In this document: piece by piece, positions 8,958 to 15,711 of the stretch
Numbering within the stretch: the first letter of the stretch is position 1
Layout of the letters: each line of letters starts with the position of its first letter
From: Variovorax sp. PBL-E5
GTDB lineage: Bacteria > Pseudomonadota > Gammaproteobacteria > Burkholderiales > Burkholderiaceae_C
DNA length: 64,000 nt
Assembly (NCBI RefSeq): GCF_901827185.1
Contig: NZ_LR594671.1
Coordinates: forward strand, 4,092,001-4,156,000
Reading direction: 5' to 3'
Notes under the pieces: model-generated
Told to the model about the DNA's origin: nothing
The model's database searches: none
Seen by the model: the letters and a program-made list of their open reading frames with translations, nothing else
Translations under genes and position numbers: made by a program

Positions 8958-9506
8958 TCATTCCGGCTTTCGGGGGCGAAGGGTGCCCAGAACAGCAAAG
9001 GGATTGGGGCGCGCACCCTCTTCGCCATTGAAATCGGGATCCTCGGCAGAAAATCGAATCAGCTCTGGGCACACCTCATGCCGCGGCGTGATAGGGATTT
9101 CCATCAGCAACTCGTCCTCGACCAGCGCGCGCAAGTCGAAGTCGCGGCTCGACACCAGGACATCTTCCTCCGACGCTTCATCCTCTGCCGCCGCAATGGC
9201 CTCGTCCCCGGCGAAACGGAACCAGCGGTCGATCTGCAGGTCCACGTCGACCGGACCGAGGCAGCGCTGGCAAATCAAAGGAACGCGAGCCCCCGCCGAC
9301 AAATGCAACCAGGGAACCGTCCCCCCGGCAGAGCCGCCTCGGCAAGCCCCTGTGGCTTTCCAATGGACTGTCGATCCAGGAGCCGGGGCGGCCAGTTCCG
9401 CTTGCAGGCGCGGGTAGCTTGCGAGCGGCTCCTCTCCCGAAACAGTGGCCGCGGTCTCGGCAAAAGCATCTACGTCGAGTCGGCTGGGGTGAAATTCTCT
9501 CGTCAT
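8958..9506 (-). CDS. yceD: YceD family protein (DUF177), metal-binding motif
   Basis: A 182-residue protein of the family encoded upstream of rpmF in most proteobacteria; it is linked to 23S rRNA accumulation. It has the family CxxC pair (Cys79 and Cys82 in VPLICQRCLGPV) and an acidic region after it, with a further HEVCPE segment. The ATG at 9506 (MTREFHPSRLDVDAFAE) is chosen; an alternative ATG at 9539 would add eleven residues and come within 6 bases of the divergent maf start. Confidence 0.88.
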   Translation of the reverse strand: MTREFHPSRLDVDAFAETAATVSGEEPLASYPRLQAELAAPAPGSTVHWKATGACRGGSAGGTVPWLHLSAGARVPLICQRCLGPVDVDLQIDRWFRFAGDEAIAAAEDEASEEDVLVSSRDFDLRALVEDELLMEIPITPRHEVCPELIRFSAEDPDFNGEEGARPNPFAVLGTLRPRKPE

Positions 9507-9544
9507 CGGGCTCAGTCTAAACCGCTCGCGCACAATCATGGCCC

Positions 9545-10126
9545 ATGCAACGTGCCGTCATTCTTGCCTCGACCTCGCGCTACCGTCGCGAACTTCTTGC
9601 GCGGCTGCGCCTGCCTTTCGACGTGCAGGCACCCGAAGTCGACGAAACGGCGCTGGCTGGCGAGACGCCGCGTGCGCTCGCGGAGCGTCTCGCACTGGAA
9701 AAGGCAAACGCTGTCGCCACCCACTTTCCCGAGGCCGTCGTGATCGGCTCCGACCAGGTGGCCGATCTTGCAGGTGAAGCGCTCGGCAAGCCCGGGGATC
9801 ACGCGCGTGCAACAACTCAACTGCAACGCATGAGCGGTCAGACCCTGGTCTTTCAGACAGCGGTTGCGGTAGTCTGCGGGGCAACAGGCTTCACGCAGCG
9901 CGACCTGGCCTCCGTGCGTGTCACATTCCGCGACCTCAGCGAGGCAGCGATCGAAACCTATCTTCGTGCGGAGCAGCCCTACGATTGCGCCGGAAGTGCC
10001 AAGAGTGAAGGCCTCGGCATTGCCCTGCTCAACACCATCGAAAGCGACGATCCGACAGCCTTGGTCGGCCTGCCTTTGATTCGCACCGCCAGGATGTTGC
10101 GCGCTGCGGGAATCGCGCTGCTGTGA
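9545..10126 (+). CDS. Maf family nucleotide pyrophosphatase (YceF-type)
   Basis: House-cleaning enzyme that hydrolyses modified nucleoside triphosphates; the YceF subgroup prefers 7-methyl-GTP. The 193-residue protein opens with ILASTSRYRRELL, the Maf signature, and carries the central IGSDQV motif with the catalytic aspartate and the KSEGLGIALL segment near the end. It is divergent from yceD and overlaps the next gene by GTGA. The subgroup is inferred from position next to yceD. Confidence 0.92.
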   Translation: MQRAVILASTSRYRRELLARLRLPFDVQAPEVDETALAGETPRALAERLALEKANAVATHFPEAVVIGSDQVADLAGEALGKPGDHARATTQLQRMSGQTLVFQTAVAVVCGATGFTQRDLASVRVTFRDLSEAAIETYLRAEQPYDCAGSAKSEGLGIALLNTIESDDPTALVGLPLIRTARMLRAAGIALL

Positions 10127-10881
10127 GCCGCGGAAAACTCTATCTGGTGCCAGCGCCACTGGACTTCGGCTGCGATACGCAGGCGCCGCTCCAGGAGGTG
10201 CTGCCGCTCGGCACCCTGCTAACTGCCGCCGGCATCACCCATTGGATCTGCGAGAACGCCAAATCGGCCCGCGCCTACCTGAGGCGCATCGATGCCGTCG
10301 CCCCGCTTGCTGCGCCGTTGCAGGCTCAGCACATCCAAGAGCTTCCTCGCGAGGTTCACAAGAAGGGCGACCATGCCGGCCAGTTCGACGCCCGCCCCTT
10401 GCTCGCGGCCGCACTCGAAGGCCATGACATCGGACTGCTCAGCGAGGCGGGCATGCCGGCCGTTGCCGATCCGGGGTCTTCGGTGGCGAGGGCGGCGCAC
10501 GACCTGGGCATCCAGGTGGTTCCGCTCGTCGGACCCACATCGCTCCTGCTCGCACTCGCAGCGAGCGGACTCAACGGCCAGAACTTCGCGTTCGTGGGCT
10601 ATCTTCCGCAGGACGCCGCTGCACGCGTGCAGCGTATCCGGGAACTCGAAGTGCTCGCGCTCAAGACCGGCCAGACACAACTTTTCATTGAAACACCGTA
10701 CCGCAACGCCGCGTTGCTGTACGCGCTGATCCAGACCTTGCAGCACGACACAAGGCTCGCGGTGGCCCGCGGACTGACGCTCGCCGATGCGAGCCTGCGC
10801 AGCGAAACCGTGAAAGCATGGCGCGCCCGCCCGTCGGCTGCCGACGAGCGAGCACCGGCGATCTTTGCCATCGGACGCTAG
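10123..10881 (+). CDS. SAM-dependent methyltransferase, tetrapyrrole-methylase fold (RsmI-like)
   Basis: A 252-residue protein of the class III methyltransferase family. The N-terminal GKLYLVPAPLDFG and the GLLSEAGMPAVADPGS segment match the SAM-binding motifs of the RsmI/tetrapyrrole methylase fold. GPTSLLLALAASG and FVGYLP are also family-like. The target is unknown; it may be rRNA, but it is shorter than typical RsmI. It starts with GTG overlapping the maf stop (GTGA), so the two are probably translationally coupled. Confidence 0.82.
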   Translation: MSRGKLYLVPAPLDFGCDTQAPLQEVLPLGTLLTAAGITHWICENAKSARAYLRRIDAVAPLAAPLQAQHIQELPREVHKKGDHAGQFDARPLLAAALEGHDIGLLSEAGMPAVADPGSSVARAAHDLGIQVVPLVGPTSLLLALAASGLNGQNFAFVGYLPQDAAARVQRIRELEVLALKTGQTQLFIETPYRNAALLYALIQTLQHDTRLAVARGLTLADASLRSETVKAWRARPSAADERAPAIFAIGR

Positions 10882-10898
10882 CGTTGTCGAACCCATTG

Positions 10899-12032
10899 AT
10901 GATCGTTGCCCGCACGCGCTGGGCTTCACGCGCACAGTTTTTCGGTTCGGGGTTCATCTTCGCGACGTGGGGGGTTCACATTCCGACCGTCAAGGCCCAC
11001 TACGGTGTCGATGAAGCCGCACTCGGCCTCGCCATGCTGGCCGCAGGGATCGGGGCGCTTCTGGGTCTGACGCAAGCAAGCCGTTGGATCGGCCGCCAGG
11101 GCGCACGGAACACTGCTCGATTCTGCGGGGCGGTCTACGCACTTCTTTTGGCCGGCTTGCTGGTCATGCCAGGCTATGCCGCGCTGCTGGGATTGCTCGC
11201 CGTGTTCGGCATCGTCACGAGCGTTTTCGACGTGGCGATCAACACCGAGGCAGCGCAGCTCGAACTTCGAGGCGGCAAACCCTTGATGAGCGGCATGCAC
11301 GGGATGTTCAGCCTGGGGGGCATGGCGGGCGCCGTGACCGGCGGCGCAGCGCTCGCAACGGGCATGCCGCCGCAGCATCATCTGACACTGGTTGCCGTGG
11401 CAATGGCTCTCGTCATCGCCCTTTCCGCCAGAGGCATGCTGCCCAAGGCAGCGACTGCTTTCGCCAGCACGGAGAGCGGCTTCCGGCTCCCTCGCGGCGC
11501 GCTCATCGTGCTTGGGCTATTGGCGGCACTGGGGCTGATCGCCGAGGGCGCGATCTACGATTGGAGCGTGCTCTATCTGAAGCAGGAGCTCGGCAGTCCT
11601 CAGCACCAGGCCGCACTGGCCTACGCAAGCTTCTCGGCGGCCATGGCAGCGGCTCGCTTCAGCGGCGATGCGATGCGGGCCCGCGTGACGCCCTCGGCCC
11701 TGCTGCGCGCAAGCGCCTTGCTGGCGGCCGCGTCAATGACACTGGTATTGATCAGCCATGCACCCTGGCTGGCCCTGATCGGATTTGCAGGCGTGGGCGT
11801 CGGCTTTGCCAATGTGGTGCCGATCTTGTTCGCTGCATCGGCGCGCGTGCCGGGCGTCGAGCCCGCGCGCGGCATCGCGGCGGTTTCGGCGGCAGCTTAC
11901 CTGGGTTTCATGGCCGGGCCGCCGGTGATCGGCTTTCTGGCCCAAGTGAGCACGCTGACCGCTGCGCTCTATGTCGTGGTGGCCTTTGCCGCTGCGCTCG
12001 CTGCATCGGCCCGATACGCAAGTCCCGACTGA
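10899..12032 (+). CDS. Major facilitator superfamily transporter (YbjJ-like)
   Basis: A 377-residue protein with about twelve hydrophobic helices and no signal sequence, predicted in the inner membrane. The beginning ARTRWASRAQFFGSGFIFATWGVHIP and the phrase GMHGMFSLGGMAGA resemble the YbjJ branch of MFS carriers of unknown substrate. The ATG at 10899 is used; in-frame upstream codons overlap the previous gene. The gene ends one base before the end of the convergent sppA-like gene, with no room for a terminator. Confidence 0.85.
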   Translation: MIVARTRWASRAQFFGSGFIFATWGVHIPTVKAHYGVDEAALGLAMLAAGIGALLGLTQASRWIGRQGARNTARFCGAVYALLLAGLLVMPGYAALLGLLAVFGIVTSVFDVAINTEAAQLELRGGKPLMSGMHGMFSLGGMAGAVTGGAALATGMPPQHHLTLVAVAMALVIALSARGMLPKAATAFASTESGFRLPRGALIVLGLLAALGLIAEGAIYDWSVLYLKQELGSPQHQAALAYASFSAAMAAARFSGDAMRARVTPSALLRASALLAAASMTLVLISHAPWLALIGFAGVGVGFANVVPILFAASARVPGVEPARGIAAVSAAAYLGFMAGPPVIGFLAQVSTLTAALYVVVAFAAALAASARYASPD

Positions 12033-12033
12033 C

Positions 12034-13077
12034 TCAGTGCAATGCCGGTGCCAAGCGCATCGCCCGCACCGAAGCATCGCCCATCGCCGCGCCGAATTTC
12101 TTGGCCAGCTTCTCGGCCACATTGTCCCGCCGCGTGTAGTCGATCACGTCCTCGGCCTTGATCACCTCGCGTGCAACGAAGTCGACGTTCCCGAGTTGGT
12201 CGGCCAAGCCCAGGTCCACCGCTTCCTGCCCACTCCAGAACAGGCCGCTGAAGAGACCGGGCGTATTGACTTTCAATCGATCGCCACGGCCCTTCTTGAC
12301 CACGTCGATGAACTGCGCATGAATCTGGTCGAGCATCTGCTGCGCATGCGCACGCTGGGCATCGTTCATCGGACTGAAAGGATCCAGGAAGCCCTTGTTT
12401 TCACCGGAGGTCAACAACCTGCGCTCCACGCCGAGCTTGTCCATGAGGCCCGTGAAGCCGAAGCCATCCATGAGGACGCCAATGCTTCCGACGATGCTGG
12501 CCTTATCGACGTAGATCTTGTCGGTCGCCGCGGCGATGTAGTACGCCGCCGATGCGCAGCTTTCCTCCACCACAGCGTAGATGGGCTTGTTGTACTTGGC
12601 GCGCAGACGCTTGATCTCGTCGTTGATGATGCCCGCCTGCACTGGGCTTCCGCCCGGCGAGTTGATCAGCAGGATGATGCCTTTGGCACCGTCGTCTTCG
12701 AAAGCGGTCTTCATGGCTGCGACCACGAATTCCGCACTGGCATCGGCGCCGGCGGCAATCTCGCCCTTGATCTCGACCACGGCAGTGTGCGGCGTGGCCT
12801 TGGTGCTGGTCGGCGCGGCGCGCGACATGGCGAACCAAACCAGGAAGACGAAGAAGGCAAGCCAGCTGAGGCGAACGAAGGTCTTCCAGCGGCGAGTGGC
12901 TTTCTGTTCCCGCAACGAAGCAAAAGCCAATTTCTCCAGCGTCGCGCGCTCCCAGCCGGATTGCTGCGTCGGATCGTTTCTGGACATGTTTCTTGTGCCA
13001 CCTTGAACAGGAGAATTGGGCGCTGTGCGCTCGAAAGGCTCGAAACCTTCAGGTTCCGTGCGGTTGGAATCGGTCAT
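12034..13077 (-). CDS. Signal-peptide peptidase SppA-type S49 serine protease
   Basis: Membrane-anchored protease that degrades signal peptides or other membrane peptides. The 347-residue product has a roughly 65-residue cytoplasmic tail, one transmembrane helix (about 67-84) and a single S49 domain. The Ser-Lys dyad is visible as Ser176 (ESCASAAYY) and Lys228 (SGENKGFLDPF); the 52-residue spacing equals that of the short Bacillus SppA dyad (Ser147/Lys199). The ATG lies one base after the Rieske-gene stop, so it is the last gene of the rluC-HAD-Rieske-sppA operon. Confidence 0.92.
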   Translation of the reverse strand: MTDSNRTEPEGFEPFERTAPNSPVQGGTRNMSRNDPTQQSGWERATLEKLAFASLREQKATRRWKTFVRLSWLAFFVFLVWFAMSRAAPTSTKATPHTAVVEIKGEIAAGADASAEFVVAAMKTAFEDDGAKGIILLINSPGGSPVQAGIINDEIKRLRAKYNKPIYAVVEESCASAAYYIAAATDKIYVDKASIVGSIGVLMDGFGFTGLMDKLGVERRLLTSGENKGFLDPFSPMNDAQRAHAQQMLDQIHAQFIDVVKKGRGDRLKVNTPGLFSGLFWSGQEAVDLGLADQLGNVDFVAREVIKAEDVIDYTRRDNVAEKLAKKFGAAMGDASVRAMRLAPALH

Positions 13078-13078
13078 G

Positions 13079-13444
13079 TCAGAACGCCAGGGGTTGGAGG
13101 TTCCAGGCAGTATGCCAGTGCACCACACCGTCCCGTTCGCTGAGCTCGATCTTCACGAGACCGCCTCGGCAGGGGCCTCCGACGCACGCGCCAGTGTCCG
13201 GCTTGTAGACCGCACCGTGCGTGGCGCAAAGCAGCCATTGGCCGCTGTCGTCGAAGAAGCGATCGGGCTGAAAATCCAGTTCCATGGCGACGTGGCTGCA
13301 GCGGTTCAGATAGGCGTGCGGCAGACCTTCGTAGCGAACGGCAAAGGCACGACAGGTTTCGCCGCCGTGGACCACATCGAAGGGAACGGCACGCCCACCC
13401 TCGACCAGATCGGCGGCGTTACACAAGGGAATGCTTTCGCTCAT
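13079..13444 (-). CDS. Rieske [2Fe-2S] domain protein
   Basis: A 121-residue stand-alone Rieske protein. The cluster ligands are complete: Cys49 and His51 (NRCSHVAM) and Cys73 and His76 (LLCATHGAVY). It has no other domain and no signal peptide, so it is a small cytosolic ferredoxin-like electron carrier of unknown partner. The ATG at 13444 is chosen (MSESIPLC). It lies between the HAD phosphatase and sppA in a tight operon. An association with these neighbours is conserved in related bacteria as far as I recall, but its reason is unknown. Confidence 0.9.
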   Translation of the reverse strand: MSESIPLCNAADLVEGGRAVPFDVVHGGETCRAFAVRYEGLPHAYLNRCSHVAMELDFQPDRFFDDSGQWLLCATHGAVYKPDTGACVGGPCRGGLVKIELSERDGVVHWHTAWNLQPLAF

Positions 13445-13454
13445 CGGCGAATTT

Positions 13455-14123
13455 TCAGGCGTTCTCGAGAAGCCATTGCTTGAGATCGGAAACCGAATGC
13501 GCCACGTGAAGAGGCGCCAGCGTGTCGAAACTGTCCGGCTCGTGCGCACCGTAGCTCACGCCCACGCTCGCGCAACCCGCGTTGACCGCGAGTTGGAGAT
13601 CGTGCGTGGTGTCGCCGATCATCAAGGTTCGATCGGCCGGCACCTCGAGCTCTTCCATCAATTCCAGCAGCATGCGCGGGTGCGGCTTGCCGAAGGTCTC
13701 GTCGGCCGTGCGTGATGCATCGAAGCGATCCCGCAACGCCACGGTCGTGAGCGCTTCATTCAGGCCGCGCCGCGATTTCCCGGTGGCCACGGCCAGCTTG
13801 TGGCCACGGTCGCGAAGCGCGTCCAGCATCGGCAGAACGCCGTCGAACAGCACCAGATCATCCTTGTGCTGCAGATAGTGGTAGCGGTAGCGTGCCCCCA
13901 GCTCGGGGTACTTTTCCTTCGGCACGTCGGGCGCGGCACGGGCAAGTGCCTCGGCCAGGCCGAGACCGATCACCCATGCGGCATCGTTCTCGCTCGGCTT
14001 GGCGCCTCCGACGTCGATCACGGCCGCCTGGATGCAGCGCACGATGAGGCGGGTCGAGTCGTACAGGGTGCCGTCCCAATCGAAGGCGATCAGGTCGAAG
14101 CGGCGAAGGCTGGCATCAGTCAT
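13455..14123 (-). CDS. HAD family hydrolase (phosphoglycolate phosphatase-like)
   Basis: A 222-residue haloacid-dehalogenase-type phosphatase. Motif I is FDWDGTLYDS with Asp15 and Asp17, motif II is VATGKSRRG, and motifs III/IV are FGKPHPRML and MIGDTTHDLQLA. The cap is an alpha-helical C1 type, as in Gph/PpaX. The exact substrate is not readable from sequence. The ATG overlaps the rluC stop as ATGA, so translation is coupled. Following RluC in one operon is the usual beta-proteobacterial arrangement. Confidence 0.9.
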   Translation of the reverse strand: MTDASLRRFDLIAFDWDGTLYDSTRLIVRCIQAAVIDVGGAKPSENDAAWVIGLGLAEALARAAPDVPKEKYPELGARYRYHYLQHKDDLVLFDGVLPMLDALRDRGHKLAVATGKSRRGLNEALTTVALRDRFDASRTADETFGKPHPRMLLELMEELEVPADRTLMIGDTTHDLQLAVNAGCASVGVSYGAHEPDSFDTLAPLHVAHSVSDLKQWLLENA

Positions 14124-15169
14124 GCGGAATCAGTCGAAAGGTAGGTGGCAAGTGCATCTTGTACTTCCTGCGGCGTCAATGCCTTCAGCTCCGGTGGCAA
14201 GGCGGCCTGAAGCGACAGGCGCGCGCTTGTCGCAGGATGTGTGAACTGCAGGCGCCAGGCATGCAGGAACATGCGCTTGAGGCCGAGCTTCTGGAGCGCG
14301 CGATTGCGCTCGAAATCACCGTACTTGTCATCGCCGGCGATCGGATGTCCGGCCGATGCAAGGTGGACCCGGATCTGATGGGTGCGACCGGTCTTGATGG
14401 TCACCGCCAGCAGCGAGCATTCGCCAGCTTCGGAGCCCAGCGTCAACCCCGCGATGACCTTCACGAGCGTCACCGCACGCATCGCATCGGGATGATCCTT
14501 GGCGACGACCTTCACCCGCCGCTCGCCGGCCTCGGGGGCTCCGTTCGGGCCCGGCAGCAGGTATTTGGCGAGCGGGGCATCGAGCACCTTCCTGTTCGCG
14601 GGCCAGCGCCCTTCGACCAGCGCCAGGTAGGTCTTGCCGGTCTCGCGCTCGCGAAACTGTTCCTGCAGCGCAGTCAATGCACTGCGCTTCTTGGCGACCA
14701 ACAGGATGCCCGAAGTCTCGCGGTCGAGCCGATGGACCAGTTCCAGGAAACGCGCGGCTGGACGGGCGGCGCGCAATTGCTCGATCACCCCGGAGCTCAC
14801 GCCGCTGCCCCCGTGCACCGCGACGCCGGCCGGCTTGTCGATCGCGAGCACTGCTTCGTCCTCCAGCAGCACCGGGAATTCGCGAGCAGGCGCCAGCGGC
14901 TGGCCTCCCGCCTGCGCCGGTGCCGATGTCCGCACCGGCGGCAGCCGCAATACGTCGCCGGGCGTGAGGCGTGTCTCCGCCTGCGCGCGCCCCTTGTTGA
15001 TGCGCACCTCTCCCGACCGGATGATCCGGTAGACATGGGTCTTGGGCACGCCTTTCAGCTGTTTAAACAGGAAGTTATCGAGCCTCTGACCCGCGGATTC
15101 CCCATCCACCGTCAGGAAGCGAACTTCTGCTGCCGCGGGACTTGGCTTCGCACCTATAATGTTTTTCAC
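14120..15169 (-). CDS. rluC: 23S rRNA pseudouridine synthase RluC
   Basis: Makes pseudouridines in 23S rRNA (positions 955, 2504 and 2580 in E. coli). The 349-residue protein has an N-terminal S4 RNA-binding domain (about 20-80, with AGQRLDNFLFKQLKGVPKTHVYRIIR) and the RluA-family catalytic domain with Asp149 in HRLDRETSG. The start is GTG at 15169; there is no ATG nearby and no obvious Shine-Dalgarno sequence. It diverges from rne across a 542-base gap, as in E. coli. Confidence 0.93.
   Translation of the reverse strand: MKNIIGAKPSPAAAEVRFLTVDGESAGQRLDNFLFKQLKGVPKTHVYRIIRSGEVRINKGRAQAETRLTPGDVLRLPPVRTSAPAQAGGQPLAPAREFPVLLEDEAVLAIDKPAGVAVHGGSGVSSGVIEQLRAARPAARFLELVHRLDRETSGILLVAKKRSALTALQEQFRERETGKTYLALVEGRWPANRKVLDAPLAKYLLPGPNGAPEAGERRVKVVAKDHPDAMRAVTLVKVIAGLTLGSEAGECSLLAVTIKTGRTHQIRVHLASAGHPIAGDDKYGDFERNRALQKLGLKRMFLHAWRLQFTHPATSARLSLQAALPPELKALTPQEVQDALATYLSTDSA
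15155..15160 (+). promoter_or_regulatory. rne: Candidate -10 element (TATAAT) for rne
   Basis: A perfect TATAAT on the plus strand lies just inside the beginning of divergent rluC. Transcription from it would give rne a leader of about 545 bases, comparable in style to the long regulated leader of E. coli rne. No good -35 hexamer is seen at 16-18 bases, so the site is tentative. Confidence 0.35.
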
Positions 15170-15711
15170 CAGCGCGGTCTTGTAAGTGCTTGATTAATCA
15201 GAAGTTTAGAGCACTGCGGGAAGCGTTGCGAGGTCGATGCCGCTTTGGCGTTGGGCCTGCAAGCCACGCGCAAGCGCGCAAGGCGGCAGGCCCTGCACCC
15301 AAGTCAAGCCGACGCCCACGAAACACCGATACGGAATACCCAGCCTGCAGGCTCCAGCTGCCGGCGGATCGAAGCGAGTACCTTGTGTTGATGCTGCTGA
15401 TTCAACTGTGCCTTCGCTGGCTGCTGCCGGCGACCCGGGCTATTGAGTCATCGGCGATACGCGCCACCATTGCGCCAAGCGCCATGGAAGACATGGCGAA
15501 TCAGCACCACATCGGGCTCGCGCCCATCCATGCGCCCCCACCCCGTCTGCTATTGAGTTGACACTCGATGGCATCGACGCGCCACGCGCCGATGCCACCA
15601 CAGCAGCCAGGGCACAGCGGCAATTCCTTCGTTTCGCGAGCGTCGTCCGTGCATCGTTAGGTCCGTCATGGACCGGTAGAGCGATACGAACAGATATAAG
15701 GACAACGCATC
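15170..15711 (+). promoter_or_regulatory. Intergenic region and probable long 5' leader of rne
   Basis: No convincing protein-coding gene is found in these 542 bases between divergent rluC and rne; reading frames here lack ribosome binding sites and family resemblance. The region holds a perfect TGATTAATCA palindrome near 15191-15200, a strong hairpin at 15569-15597, and an AAGGA ribosome binding site just before the rne ATG. In E. coli the rne leader is structured and mediates autoregulation by RNase E cleavage; the same role is inferred here. Confidence 0.5.
15569..15597 (+). repeat. Hairpin in the rne leader
   Basis: TGGCATCG (15569-15576) pairs with CGATGCCA (15590-15597). After an A-C mismatch, CGCG pairs with CGCG, closing a three-base CCA loop. 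This gives twelve base pairs in total. It lies about 115 bases before the rne start codon and is not followed by a T-tract, so it is more likely a regulatory or stabilising RNA element than a terminator. Confidence 0.65.

Noticed and set aside
15190..15561. A 123-codon frame in the rne leader
   Set aside because: No ribosome binding site, unusual composition and no recognisable protein; better explained as untranslated leader.
15558..15563. A perfect TTGACA upstream of rne
   Set aside because: No -10 hexamer follows at 16-18 bases; the expected site is GC-rich and lies inside the leader hairpin.
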